Shown here piece by piece: positions 48,482 through 62,743 of a DNA stretch of 64,000 nucleotides (positions are counted from its first letter, which is position 1; each line of letters starts with the position of its first letter). The DNA lies in assembly GCF_000165425.1 (NCBI RefSeq), contig NW_001798996.1, forward strand, positions 189,072 through 253,071, given 5' to 3'. This stretch comes from Paramecium tetraurelia (taxonomy: Eukaryota; Ciliophora; Oligohymenophorea; Peniculida; Parameciidae). The position numbers and the translations under genes were made by a program. The notes beneath the pieces were generated by a model. The model was not told where the DNA came from and made no database searches. It saw only the letters and a list, made by a program, of their open reading frames with translations.

Positions 48482-49861
48482 TCATTGGATTAAGAATGAG
48501 TAGAATTTCTCTGTTTTGATTTATTTGTAAAATACAAATAGATCAGAGAAATAAAGCCAATAATTGATAATAAAAGTAGCAAAGAGTTCACCTTTTGATA
48601 ATTTTCGTAACTCTCCACGCTTAAAATATTGGCAACAATATATGAAAAACAAGTCAATTCTAAAATAATGAAAATTAATACCTAAATTAATACAGCTATA
48701 TATTAATCCGAATCCAGTGGCTACCATATGTGATGGCACAATATTGGGAATGTATGGCCACATAACTGCAAAATAAACTCCAAAAAAGAGTCCATTAAGA
48801 ATACTTCCAATCAAAGGAAATATTAAACATGGAGACTCGAACTCTGGCAAAATTTAGTACATTATCAAGGTGAGTAATTGACAACTACAAGCAATTATTA
48901 AAATTTCAATGTCTCTTCCTATTCTTTATAAATAATAGCCGACAATTGGACTTAGTAAAGCTGAGAGATAATAAGGAATACTAAACAAAATATTCGCCGT
49001 ATTCTGATCTAATTTAAAGCTATGATATAATTATATAAACAATACTTCTCTTTAAACATTTCTACAGAATTGTAGCTGAAGATAAAAAAAACTGAATAGC
49101 ATGTTGCACAACTTATTAATGTTATATAAAATTCTAAACTAAAATTTTTGATTTATCTCAGATCAATGCTTTCCAGTTTTTGATCCTCGACTTTATCTCT
49201 CATATCGCTAAATCTGTCTATTTAAGTCAGAATTATAATTGTAATAAAACTAAAAATTGCGATTTTAAAGCACATAAGCAGGCATTTTGATAAGTCACTG
49301 TCAGATGCTGAATATAAGAATGGGTATAATATTGAAGCAGTTATTGATCCGATTCTGCAGAGAGCAGTATCGATACTATATTTATTTATAAATAATTACC
49401 CATATGCAAGTGAATTTTCTTTATCTTTGAACCACTTATTAATGTAATAACTCTCTGCTACACATCCACTTGACTCAAATATCCCAAATACAAATCTTCC
49501 GATGATCATTAATTTAAAACTGTGCAAAAATACCGAAAATAAGCACAAAACTAAATGTGGTTATAATTATTATCATACATTAGCCAAGGATTACTACCAA
49601 TGCAAAAAGCACATATGATCTTCTAACGCCAAAGGCATCAATTATTAAACCTCCTACTAAAGTCATGACCATGTTTGGAAGTGATTCAAATAAAAGTAAA
49701 TAATTGACATCTTCTTGTGTGACCTAAAAATAGTCCTTAATTTATTCTCCCAATAACGCAGGAAATTCAGCTATTAGGAATTGTGCTAATGGATAAACAC
49801 CAATTAGACATAATACAAACCATCTTAGATTGGTTTCATGCCAAGAGAGTGCTTTGACCAT
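48482..49861 (-). CDS. Major facilitator superfamily transporter (MFSD1-like)
   Basis: Starts MVKALSWHETNLRWF. Topology and motifs fit a 12-TM MFS protein: FESLPNMVMTLVGGLIIDAFG with the adjacent RRSYVLF loop (MFS motif A region), GQCMIIITTFSFVL, VFSIPYYLSALLSPIVGYYL and SILNGLFFGVYFAVMWPYIP. The pattern ESLPNMV...GGLIIDAFG is most like MFSD1, a lysosomal transporter; substrate is not inferable here. The middle (about 49050-49600) needs several small introns that I did not map one by one. Stop at 48482-48484. Confidence 0.75.
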
Positions 49862-50320
49862 TATTTAATAGTATTTAAAAACTTAAATTTAAAATTAAAT
49901 GATCTTATTAAATTAAATTATTTAAAAATCGCTTTATGATCATTAATTGGAAATTTCCTAAGTAGGATAAAAGTGTATAATTTACAACAAAAAAAGAGCA
50001 AAATTAAACAAGATCAGTACTTTTTTCATTTAAAAATAAAGTATATGAATTTAATTTTCTCTTACCTGAATTTTATTGGCAAAATACAATATTTTGTTAT
50101 TCAACAAAAATAAATCAAATAACTTAATTTAAACCCTAATTATATGGTAAATCTATATTAGATATATAAAGAATATTTTAGATTTGAAAGTAAAAAGATA
50201 CTGTAAAATAGATAATTCATAAAAATTAATTTCAATTTGCTTCTAATCTAATTATCTTTTAAACATTTTAATCTAGACCTAATAGTGTTTGTCTAGACGT
50301 CGACTAAGAATTTAATAAAT
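49862..50320. other. Intergenic region, AT-rich
   Basis: It lies between two minus-strand genes. No supported feature. Confidence 0.45.
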
Positions 50321-53300
50321 TCAAGAGGGATCTTATTTTTAATAAAATATATACTTTTATGATTCTAATTAAAATTTAGATATCTGTATTAAATGAATTC
50401 TTAATTTTATTAAGTTAGTTTTTAATTTTTTTTCTCTTTACTTCATTTAAATTAATTTTCTGTTTACGTAAAGAGTGAGGTTTTAATTGCAATTTAATAA
50501 TTGTAAAGCTTTGTGTAAATTACTTATAAACGGTATTTTGTATTTCTTATAATAGACTCTTAATAAATCAATAACAAATGGATAAGTTAACTTCAAACAA
50601 AGTATAATCAATAACATTTCAATCATAACAGAAGCAATTTTGTTTTCTTATTATTCACTTATATATTTAATTGAAGCTAAGAAGATTGCAATGGAACATA
50701 TTTATCCTGTTGATACATCTAGCTAGTTTAAGTTTTTGATAATATAAGGTTTTTATTTAACTGCATACAATTGATAAAGTAGTAAACATAATCCAAGCAA
50801 TGAAGCCTTCACAAATATGTTTGTTTCAAAATATGTCATAATAAGAATAATGACTGTTTTCTTCCACAATTTGATCCATTCCCAAAAGTAAGTTTCATTG
50901 TTATATTCATTGAATAGATAACAAATATGTTTTCGAAAATTGATTTTGTCAAGCTTTTCTCGTTAAATGTACAGAAGCAGAAATAGAGCAGAGGGGATGA
51001 GACATCCAATCAATCCTAATCCGGGCAAAGCAAAACCAAACATCCAATTTTTATGGTTGGTTGAATTAAATAATAAAGATACATCTCCTGATATATATTC
51101 TATATTGGAGATAACCCTCTTTGCCAACAAGGAAAAGAACCTAAAAAATTATCATATTCATTTACTGTTTTATCAAGGCAGCATAGTTTTAAACATATAA
51201 ATACAAGAGTGCTGTCGATATTAAGCTGCTATTAAACTTTCTCTTTTTGATGGTTGAATACAACTTAAACCCCATGTATATAATTAATAGTTAGGCGATC
51301 ATCAATACAATCATGGTTATCATTCTACTATAAATTAGATGGATATTATAGATCTCGGATAAGTAGCAATCCAAATTATTAGCCATAAAGAATGATGTGT
51401 TGTTTGTCTAATTAATGAAAGTGAATGAAAAGGAAAATTCACATATTAAAAGTAAATATTACTGAAAATATCCATACATAATTGAGAAACAATTTAAGTA
51501 GGATGCTCTCATGATCTAATTATCATAGGAAAAATACCTTGATTAAGTTTGAATATAATTTTCACATACTTTTGTCTCACTTTCAATGAGGAAAATAATT
51601 TATTCGATGTATCGATGCTTCGTAAAGTTAAAAGAGTGGAAATAAGGGCCCTATTATATCATCTTAATATGTAATACCATATTGTTGTGGCAATAAAAGG
51701 TAAAACACTATTAACGGCATCTGTACAATCTTGGCAAGTCATATTTATCAAATTTTTAAAATAATTTCCATGACCTCTGATATCATAAATATCACATTCT
51801 TCACACAAACCTCCAATGTGACCTACAACACATAAGTGATCTGACACTACCCATCCTCCTTCGCAAAAATTCACAAACTTAAAACAATACTCAATATAAT
51901 CAGATTAATAATCAGGTCTCCAATACCCCTGCTTAAGTTCAATCTAATTTGATGTTACGGATTTAAATTTATTTTAATCAAAAATTGAACATTTTGTAGT
52001 GTTGTACGTTACTGAGTAATATCCTTAACTTGGTTAACATATTTAACAACCAGATTAAACATAAAACTCCCCTAATTAACACTTAAAGCCTTTGATTTCT
52101 ATATTATATAACAAATCATCAGTTTAATCATTCAGATGACAAGAGATTTAAATTTAATTGGTGTAATTATTTAATTGGTACGGATCAGCAGTAATTGATA
52201 AAAAGCTTAAATCAAAGCTTTTAAATTCTGAGTTGTATTCTACAGTTGTAATATTGGTTGAATCAATGAGAACATTGTTCTATAAGGTTTACCTAGAGAT
52301 CTTGCATGAGGCATTAGAAAAATTAGGTAATATTTCGTTTAGACTATTCTTGTATGCTATTGAGAATTCATCTATATACTAATCAAATTTAAGTAAAGAT
52401 GGATTGTATATATTATAACGAATAATTTCTTAATTGCTGGGAATCATTAATATTCTAGTTTATTATACTCTTCCTTGTTCCATTACTCGATAGGGCTGCA
52501 AATATAAACTATTTACAATAATATTGTTGATCTTTTTCTCTATGGTATTCATTTCAAAGTTATTGATTGACAAAGTTAAATGAGTGGGCTTTTCTTAAAG
52601 ATTATTTGGAATTTGAGATGCAGAATTCAATTTCATCCAGGAATTAATAAAATTCTCAGAATTTAAATTACTATTGCCATGTAAGTAAATTCCTCCTCCT
52701 TATGAAGCTTAGTTATTGTAAATTATAGTTTGAGCTATTTTGAATTCGTTGTTATTCAATGATAGATAGAGAGCGCCTCCTTATTAAGTAGCAATATTTT
52801 TTAAAAATTTCGAATTGACAAGAGTAATCCTTACATTTTCAGTTGCAATTGCAGAACCAATAGTGCCATTATTCATCATAAAGAGTGAATTCTTTATCAC
52901 TAATTTTGTTTCTTATTAAGTTGAAGATTTAGCAAATATACATCCATAGTTCCTTATATTATTCTTCAGGCAATATGCTTCTACAATTTTAATTGAATAA
53001 TATTATGTCAAATCAAATTAGATTATTCCATTCCAACATTATAAGCATTGATTGTTTGATATTAATAGCTAAGCTAATTTAATTTTATTTTGAGAATGTG
53101 TACTTTAAATATGAATCAAAGCACCTGTTTCACTTGATTAGTGTAAAATTTGTTCAAATATCCACGCAACTTGAGTAGGAGCAGTAAAAACTTGATTCAA
53201 TAATTGAAGATTGATATTGCAATTATTGTAATCTAGAGATATTTTTGAATATTCAATTATATTAGTATTTAATTTACTGAAATCAAATGAAGCCATATTA

Positions 53301-56300
53301 AGAATTTTAATATCTTGTAAAACAACTTAGTAAGAAATGGATATTGTTTGCCCAATATGAACCATATTAATTGGGTAAAAGGATTTAGCATTCAAAACTA
53401 GGAGATTTGACACATGTAGAGTTTATGAATCCAACACTTTTAGTAGTGAAGACAATAAAATTCCTGAAAATTTTAAAGATTAAATATTTAAACTGCATCC
53501 TTATATATTAATAATAGCATTATCATTTGATATTTTCTAAATGTCATAGATGCTTAGAGATTCCATTTTTTAGAAATATTAAACCAATTAGTTTTCATCT
53601 TGAAATATTGAAATGTTCTTCAAAGTAACAATATTCGTTTTAAGAGTTAATAGTTAAAACTCTATCTTCATGAATTAGTTTATTAAAGAGAAGCAATTTT
53701 AAATAGCTATGTTTTGAAATGTTATTAAATTAGACTTGAGGGATGGAATCAATGAAAGTATGGATGAGGCCAATCTATTTTGTATATCTTTAAAGTTCAC
53801 ATTTTTGAATTCTAGTTCTAAAAGACTATTTTTTGAATAAATTGATATAGCTCCGTCATTGTCCCCAATTTAGGAGAATATATTTTATGATGATTCTATC
53901 TAACAGTTTGTTATAGTCACCTTGCCTAGTCCCTGAGTGACAACATCAAGTATAGAACTACTTTGAGCCAATATTTCCTTAAAAACACAATTGTTAATTA
54001 TAAATTATTCTGTTACAATAACCAGAGCTCCTCCTTTATTTTAGATTGTAAATGCTTTATTAATCAAGTGGTTGATGATATCTTAGTTAAATTTTTCCTT
54101 CAAATCTAGGTTGTAATTCTTATTCCAAAACGATGAGTTTAATTAGTTATGATTATTAATACCAATATTATTTATTTTGATGGAGTTCGTATTGATGTAA
54201 ATAAAGGGATTAGTAGAATTAGTTAATGCATTGTTTTATGAGGTTAAATGATTTATGTATAAAGAGCTAGATTAAGAATTAATCAGTAGTAGACTTGAAG
54301 TAGTTTGGGAAGGATCATCAAAAAGTTGATTGAAGCTATTATCCTAAAATTAAATATTCTCCATTTCTATTATCTAAATCTTCTCGGAATATATAGTTAA
54401 TTATGATAATACTAGACCTAAATTCCTTTTTACTAAAATATTTCCTATAAATTTTAAGCCTTTAAGTTTAATGTTCTCTCTCTAATTTGTCACTGATGAA
54501 TTGGATAAAATTTAGATAAAAGATTAATCCACACTGTACTGATTGATAATTTCAATATTTGTTAAGGATAGAGATGAGTATCCTGAAATGTAAAATAGTT
54601 ATGAATTTTTCAATGTAACTTATAAACATTCAATAGATGCAGGCACTTGATATCTCTGTATTTTATTAGCATATGATAAATCTTCAACGCTAATCTAAGT
54701 AACACTTTATAGAATAAAGTATTAAAGATGAAAGGAATTTATTATTTCAAATTTCTTTATCTCTAAACTAAAACAATTAATATGAAATAGATAAGCAGAT
54801 GAATTTTATGCATTTGAAATACCATTTTCTAAGAAATTAATATTGTATAATTTAACTTCTCCTTAATTGAGTGTTGTTTATTACGTTGTGAAAATAAGAG
54901 AAGTGTTAACAAGAACATTGTTTTGAATGTCAAATTGATCGATTAATAAAGTTGCAGTTGATATTAACTTATAAAACAAAAACGTCTAATTTAAATTACA
55001 ATCCTCCAACTTCAATTACTTAATAATTAGACTATTTTAAAAAACTAAAAACTTTGAATTTTCAAATTTATTTGAAATAAATGTAACTTCTGCTAAATCA
55101 ATATAATAAGTGTCTGTCCCATTAATTAGTTATGAGTTTTATATAAGAGAGTTTCTAATTTTAAAATCATTAATGTTAATAATCGATTAGGTGTTACTGT
55201 CTTATTTAAAATCAAAAATTGTGGAGTTAATAAACTAACAATTTTCGATTGTAAGATTTTAAATAAAGCTGTTTTTAGGAAGTGAGTAAAACTAAAAAAT
55301 GATTGTTTGAGAAAAATTACAGTTTCGAATTGTTAGATCTTGTATTTTAATAAAACTAACTTCATCCTGAAATCTAATCTAAAAAGCTATGGAATTTAAT
55401 ATGTTCAAATCGCTTAATGTGATATTCCTGATCTCAAAATGTTAACACTTTTCTGTCTAAACTGTCATATATATTGAATCTTGGTTGCTCGCAAAAAACG
55501 TAGAATCAGTCAGTTTTATATTAGTAGGATAATAAGTATTATGAATATATATCTCCAATGATTCCATGACAAAATATAACAGGTGGTTGAGATTTATGGA
55601 GTCAAAGTCTTAGAATAAAATTCCTGATGGAAAAGTAGTTGGTAAATCATCCCCTTATAAAATCATCTCTGTCCATTATAAGGAAATAACTCTTGCTTAT
55701 AATTAATTAAGTATCTTTAATAGATACGTAAATCTTATGGGACATAAATCTTGAATAAGAATGATTAAGTTAAATCTTTGGGCACCGATTTGATTGAAGT
55801 ATTCAAAATTGAATTACTCTAAAAATCTCTCTAATTCATCAAATATTTCTAAACAATTATATTTGATCTAATTACTTATCTATATATACTTAATAGGAGA
55901 TGATATTGTCACAAATACCATCAAAACAATATTTCGCAACTTATTAATAAGGATCAATCATTATATTTTTTTCTTTCGTTTATTGGACACATTTATATGT
56001 ATATTTTTTATTTGAGTCATTTATTACAAAGGCGGGATTAAGGTTCTAAAATTGGGATATATATTATACCTTGATCTCTTCTATTGTCCTTTCTTAACAA
56101 ACCTAACATAGCAAAGAGCAAGTAATGCATAGTCCTTTTTCTATAGTCCTTAAAGGTTCCATGTAATAACTCTAGGTACATTTTCCACAAGTAAATCCAT
56201 CGGCGGCATTTGTTTCCTTTTGACAAGTAGCACAATTTGAATCGCAATATTTTCTACAGAAATTTTGGTTTAATGAATATTGATCTATACATTTGATTGC

Positions 56301-58915
56301 AATAGGACTAATGTATAATATATCAGTAGACTAAGGATACAGATATTTATTTGGTAGAAATTACATCAAAAAGCTTTGTATTAATTGCATCCATGCATCT
56401 AAATTAGTATAATCTCCTTCTATACACAATTTAGAATATTGTAATTCACAAATTGTACAAAATCCAGTAGTAAGAGAACTTGAATACCCGTCTTCACAAA
56501 CAATGCATTTTACAATTGATTAGGGTGTTTAAATACATTATTTACACTTAGATATATATTTTTAACAGTTTATTATCTCAGGAGCAACCTTAAAGTCTTA
56601 TATCGCTGATAGAGTACATAGTTCTTGTCCTGATTAATTTATAAACGATCTCAAACAATTGGTCAAGGTTGGTTCTTTATAAATACACTTACTTTATGTG
56701 AAATCAAATATAAATCCATCCAGACATAATGCACACCCTATTTTATGAAACTCATCTATTTTAAAAGCTTAAAAATCATTATAGAGTGTGCATTTTGTTA
56801 GATCGTTACTTTCATATTCAAAACAAAACTGACAATTCTCTATTTAACATAAATTACAACCCTTTTCAGATGTTATGTAATAAGGAGCATTGCAATCATT
56901 TATTTATCTTATTCCTCGAGGGGTTATCACACAAACTCCATCTTTTAATTTTGCTACTCTTGAACATTTTATACAAATTTATTTGGTTAATAACATTTAA
57001 CAAATCAAACAGTTTTGAAGAGTACAAGGATAAAAGTCTAAATCTGAGCTGTAGTATGAGTAAAGAATAAGAAAATTCTTATTAGTTATTTCAAAATCTT
57101 AGTATATTCTTTCAATTTGATCTTAATCCTCAATAAAATCCTTTTATGATGGCTTAATCTCCATTCCATCAAATATATAATAAGTCTTAAATTTATCAAC
57201 TTTATATTGTGCTGGGCTTCCAAGATCATCAATGTAGAGATTGGTTTAACAATACGGATCATTATGCCACCCTTTAGGATTTTAAATACATTCTAAACAT
57301 GTCATCAAGCTATCCTTTATCAAAGAAGGGCTAAGTTTAATTACAATATTAAATACCATTTTAAGCAAAATTAATCTTAATTAAAATATCCTTAGCGACA
57401 GTTTGATGTTGAGTCTTATTCAAATCCTGAATTTAGAAATAAATTATAGCTCTCCATACCCTTACATTCTTATTCATCAATATAATTATTTGGGCATACG
57501 CATACTTTATATTATTCAAGATAAACTCTTTTTGATTCTTCTGAACAAGACAAACAATCTTTATATGTAGGGCCTTCACATTCTTAGCAACTATAATGAC
57601 ATCCTGTGATAATATTATCATCAGATGCAGCATTACTAAATCTCAAATTTTTTAGAGCACCAGTCAAGTAATTAGTCGCTGATTATAAAAGATTTCCATA
57701 TTATAATTTAAATTAAACTTCATGGAAATGATTAACTTAAAATTAAGTCTCATGCAGAGTTTATTCCAAGCCTTAAAAAAATGTTATTGAGACTTTTAGA
57801 ATATTTTAGTCTAAAGACACATATAAGAAATGCCATAATTTTATATTATTAATGCTCCAGTCTTTTGATAATAAAAAACCTGACTTCTCAAAATCGTAAT
57901 CAACAAGCGGTAATGTATAGCTATAAGTAGTTACAAGTAGTTTGATTTATGAATTTGAGAATTCATAAAATAATTAAAAAGCTGATAAATTTTCATTTTT
58001 CGCATAGTTATTTTCAAAGTTTGCTGATATTTTAATCAATTAATAAATAAATTATTAATCTTCTTGTCGGAAATCTGATATTCGGATCCAAGCTTCCAAA
58101 GAAAATCCATCACAATTTCTATTTTCTGAAGCGAATACTTCCTGGTTTAATTTGAAAATATCAAAATCTTGTAAACTTTATTCTGAGTTATCTACTTGTG
58201 TGCATTCCGGGTGATAATCATTTGAAAAACTTAAGAAAGTTTCAAATCCTATTTCATTTACTAATTAATTTCCTACATTTGGATGAAGTATTGATAATTT
58301 CCCAGGAAAATAAGAAAGCGTTGATATATCTTGGTTCCAGAGCTACTAGGATTCTTCTACAACTAATCCTCCTCCAATAACAAACTTTAGATCGGAATCC
58401 TTGAAAATACCTTTTATAACATGTTGCTAAATTGCTATTGTAGTTTCCCTTTGAAATATATAAACATCAATAATTCCTTCTGATGGTATCAGATTTAGAC
58501 AAAAAAAATACCAATAATTTTCATATATCAAAGGATCGATTTCAAATTTATAAGTGTATATTTAATTATCACTGCCCAAGAACTAAACCTTCTTATAAAC
58601 AGTATTTGTTGATTGATCAACGCAATCATAGTAGAGTAAGTTTATTTACAAATTTGTGTATTCTGAAATAGAGCTTAACAAATAGCAGTGACTATCAAAC
58701 ATTCCTATCAATCCAACTTAGGAAATTATACTTAAAGGAAGGTATTTGCTCCAAATCCCATAATTAAAGTAATCAAGCTTAGCAAAGTCTACTCCACCAG
58801 TATTGATTGTAAATGCATAATATTATTATTACTCATTTAAGGCTTCGAAGTAAAACGAAAGCACAAAGTTTTTATGATATAGGCCTAATAAGAAAGTTAC
58901 TAAGAAATTATGCAT
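50321..58915 (-). CDS. Giant secreted/membrane protein: signal peptide, Cys-rich repeats, beta-helix-like region, C-terminal TM domain
   Basis: About 2,700-2,800 residues if continuous. It begins MHNFLVTFLLGLYH..., a likely signal peptide, followed by a Tyr/Gln/Asn-rich region that may be beta-sandwich. A Cys-rich section (about 55900-57700) has furin-like CxxC units, then a long section (about 52000-55800) of Asn/Ile/Ser-rich repeats typical of right-handed beta-helices. The C-terminus has CVVGHIGGLCEECDIY, then several TM segments such as FGFALPGLGLIGCLIPSALF and KTVIILIMTYFETNIFVK, ending KYIFYQKQDPS. This layout is common in very large ciliate membrane proteins of unknown function. I have not verified every intron, so it could be two genes. 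Confidence 0.62.
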
Positions 58916-60204
58916 AAAGAATTAAAGTTTTGAATTTAATTCAAATAACTATTATTCAAGAGTTTAAATATGTCTAAAGAAAGGGTAATGGCTGCATAAT
59001 TTTACTAAAAATCACCTAGTTTAAAAAGAGATTAGGAATTTATTAATATCAATGATTGCTTGTTATTTCAATTAACTTGATTTCTTATTTCACTATTCTC
59101 AAAAATTAAATTATGAATTTAAGCACAATCGGACAATCAAATACTTTAAAGTTTTGTATTAGAAAATAAAATATATATGTAAGGAAATCAATTATTTATT
59201 AAAAAGTAAGTAAGGAGTAATTTCTTAACGAATATTAACAGTTTAAACCTGTTGAATAATCAGATAAATTTTTATAAAAAAAAATATATATTTCAATCAA
59301 TTATTACACTTTTATTTTTTTGATATTTAATTATAATTCGTTTTAATTATCAATGCTCCATATAAGTTGTTGATAATTAATTTCGATAGTAATTGATTTA
59401 ATTCCTTTTAGTTATTAGATGTTAAATTTTCGACAACTCATCTCTTAATACTGTGTAAATTAAAAGAAGTTTTAGATTAATGAAAATATTTTTTGAATCT
59501 TTTGATTGCTTAAATATTCTTTATGGTCTATTGTTCAATCCATTTAACTATCAAATATAATTTAGAAATTGCTGACTTTGATTGGGAGAAAACAGAGCAG
59601 ATAAGAAAATATTCCATAAAATAAAATAGGATGTTATTTGATGTTAAAGATCGTCACTACCATAGAAAACATTCTTTTAATATTTTTCATTATAAAGAGC
59701 ATTTTCTTAGGATCAAGTTGTAATATTCATAACTGTCTGGCTTGAATCATTTTCTATGACAGAGAATAAAGATTTATATCAATTTTAAACTAATTTTATA
59801 TTTCATCGATATGATCTTAAGATTAAGGCTTAAATATCTTATTTACTATAAATATAAGCTAAGTTAGAGAAATCTAAAGAATAAAATAAGAAACTAATTA
59901 CAGAGGAATATATTGATAAAACAACAATAGAATTAATGTTAATGCTGAAATCCTTGATGAACGGATTTAATACTAAGTGGCTTTCTTCAAAATTTAATGA
60001 TTTAGTTGTTATTCTGTTTTCTATCAATTTTCCATGTATAATCAATATCAAGGTTAATTCCTAATCAATACTTCTTTGCCAAAGATTCTTGATAAAAAGT
60101 TAATTTGTTTTTTTTCCTAAAAGTTGTTTTTTATGCTAAAACTTGAGGGTTTCTTAAGAAAAAGACCTGATTAATAATAAGAATAAAAGTTTTCCATACT
60201 AACT
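58916..60204. other. Gene-poor region with doubtful ORFs
   Basis: AT-rich. On the minus strand a short frame at about 60050-60200 (MENFYSYYQSGLFLKKP) and another at 59839-60051 (with one hydrophobic segment) might form a small gene, but I could not join them with convincing introns. Confidence 0.3.
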
Positions 60205-61626
60205 TCACTTAAAGGTTATTGCTTACATTTTCTTATTATTTAATTAATTTGTTTATATAAAAATAGTTTTATTACAATAAAGTGATTACCCTAAATGGAG
60301 AAAATTTGAAAAAATTAATTTTTCATCCTTAAAAATAACATTCAATTCTTTATTGTATATTTTCTTACTTGAATGTTCTTTGATACACCATCCAAAAATA
60401 ATCAAATACTCTCCATCTTCACTGACTGTTCCGAATATCCAAGGATTGTAAGCTTCATTAAAAACGATAACTTATGTTAATTAAAATTGCTATTCTGATT
60501 TTTTGTATTGCTCTTCTGTTTGGAATTCAAAATGTTTTAAGATATTTAAGGTGTTTCCGCATTTACTGAATAATATTTTCTTTTAAGTATTATATATCTA
60601 GGGGAAATAATACATGCAATCTTCAAGGTTAAGTTAAATTTAAAATTCTTTATCTTTAATAAATGATTCATTTACAAGGATATAGTAATGAATTTAAGAT
60701 TCTCCATAAGGTTAAAAAGTAAAAGAATCATTATTAATAAAGCAAATTCGATATCCATGTTTTTAAACCTAGATTTTTTATTTAACTATCCAAATGAACT
60801 CTGATGAGGAAATTGGTTCCATAACTAATATTATTCCATCCTTTCCTGCTGATATTACTTTTGAACCATCGTTGTTAATTGATAATCCAACAACACATTT
60901 GATATGCTCAGAAATAACCTGTAAAAATGGCTTTCTCTTGTAATTTGGTTAATCAAACCAAAAAACAATTGAGCCCAGTTTACTACCAGAAATAATGATG
61001 TTCTCTTTTAAAGGATGAATAACAAGGCTTGAAATGTATTCTTAGCCTTCTAATCTTTAAATATATTTAGGATTTGATATAAGGTTATATGACCATTTAT
61101 TAATCAAAGTATCTGATCCGGAAATAAAGATTTACTTTTTTTTATAAAAATTAAGTGTATTGATATAATTAAAGGTATTAGTATATTCCTATTTGAGAAT
61201 TGGGCATCTAATATTTTAGAGAAATTTTAATCCTCCATCTTTAAAATAAAAAAGTTTAAAGTTAAATTCATCTGACACCAATAAGAGCTTATTATCTTAA
61301 TTTATTGCCAAAGCATGTGAAATTGACTCCTACTTTAAGGCAACAACTCATATGAGAAAGTTTAATCATTACATTGTCCTTATGCTTATTTCATAACTTA
61401 AATAATTTTATAAAACTATTTCATTTAGTTTTCAATTTTATTAATTATTACACGCAAGAATGAAACTTAAATCCAATTTTTGTTCAGGGCAACATATCTG
61501 ATAGAGACCAATTTTTAAAAGTTATAATATTAATCATCATAATTATTAATAAAAAGCAATATATGAAATCTAAAAAATGAAATGATTTCATTTAGTTTCA
61601 AATAGAAAAGTAATTTTATTGGACAT
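60205..61626 (-). CDS. WD40-repeat protein
   Basis: WD-like blades are visible: SHALAINQDNKLLLVSDEFN, NTFNYINTLNFYKKKQIFIS followed by GSDTLINKWSYN, then SSLVIHPLKENIIISGSKLG followed by SIVFWFDQP, and VVGLSINNDGSKVISAGKDG. Further on, EDGEYLIIFGW and a C-terminal region end at TGA 60205-60207. WD40 propellers are interaction platforms; no partner is indicated. Short introns are needed in the N-terminal part (one of 26 nt, GTAATG...TGAG, near 61355-61380). The start is uncertain: the ATG at 61626 is the first plausible one, but the N-terminal exons are unresolved. Confidence 0.65.
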
Positions 61627-62743
61627 TTTGAATAAAAATAAACGAAGAAATGAGTAATTCTTTTGAAATTAACAGAAAATTAATTTTAGAATTCTAAATT
61701 TAATCAACCTAATACATCTCTAAGACTTTAGATGAAATTAAATTATAGTTTTAGTGATTATATAGGCGGCTCTTTAAGTTTCAGAAAAGAAAATCAAATT
61801 TGAGAACTAATTTTTAATTAGAAATGATAGCATAAGGATATTTATGAATAAGGAATATTTTTAAAAAGAAATACTATTGAGCTATTGATTGCGAATATAG
61901 CTTAAAAAAGCAGAATTCATTCTAAAAATTAAAGCGTATTATAAAAAGATTTTGCGCACTTAAAATTAACAAATATTAATTAATTTTTATAATTATCTAA
62001 TTTATCATCACTCACATTCAAACTTAAAATCTGACATACATAGGCACCATCCCCATTAAATTCTAAAATCGAAACTTCACTCAATTAATAGTAATAGGTC
62101 ATTCATTTATTTCTTTTATTCATTTCTTCTATCATCATTATATAGCATTGTTTCTGTATAACAAAGAAGATTAATATCTCTTGCTATATAGTTTCAGTTT
62201 AATATAAATCAATACTGCTTCAAATCGCATTACTTAGAACGATGAGAAAATTTAACATTATATAAATAATACATGACTTTCTTAATATTATTTTTATAAT
62301 AATTTTTGATTAAAATAAAATGTATTAAATAATTTCTTAATGTTGATAATTAATTATTTTAGATCAAAAGTTTAATTTTATATAAATTGGATGTTAGTTG
62401 ACAAATGATTTCTTTACCTTATTATGTGTTTTACTGGTGTTGGCTTCTATTCTATAAATTTTCTCTTTTTTTAATTAGTCAAATTCTGACTGATAATTTA
62501 TAAATCGAAAATTCAAAAAGAAAGATAAGGCGATAGATATTTTTAGATTAAAGAATTACCTGAAACACAAATAAAATTTGAAATTATGATGGAGTTTTTT
62601 TAGGTAATTTTGTATTTTTAATAAACAAATATATTGTAGATAATATTATAGAATTTAATCTACGTAGAACAATCGACTTTAATATTTAAGTAAGTACGAC
62701 AAAAATGGTTAAAGAAATCAATTTTATTTAAAGTAATCTAGAT
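61627..62743. other. Intergenic region, AT-rich
   Basis: A short plus-strand frame starts near 61656 (MSNSFEINRKLILEF) but ends within 40 codons. No supported gene. It probably contains the promoter of the downstream gene. Confidence 0.4.
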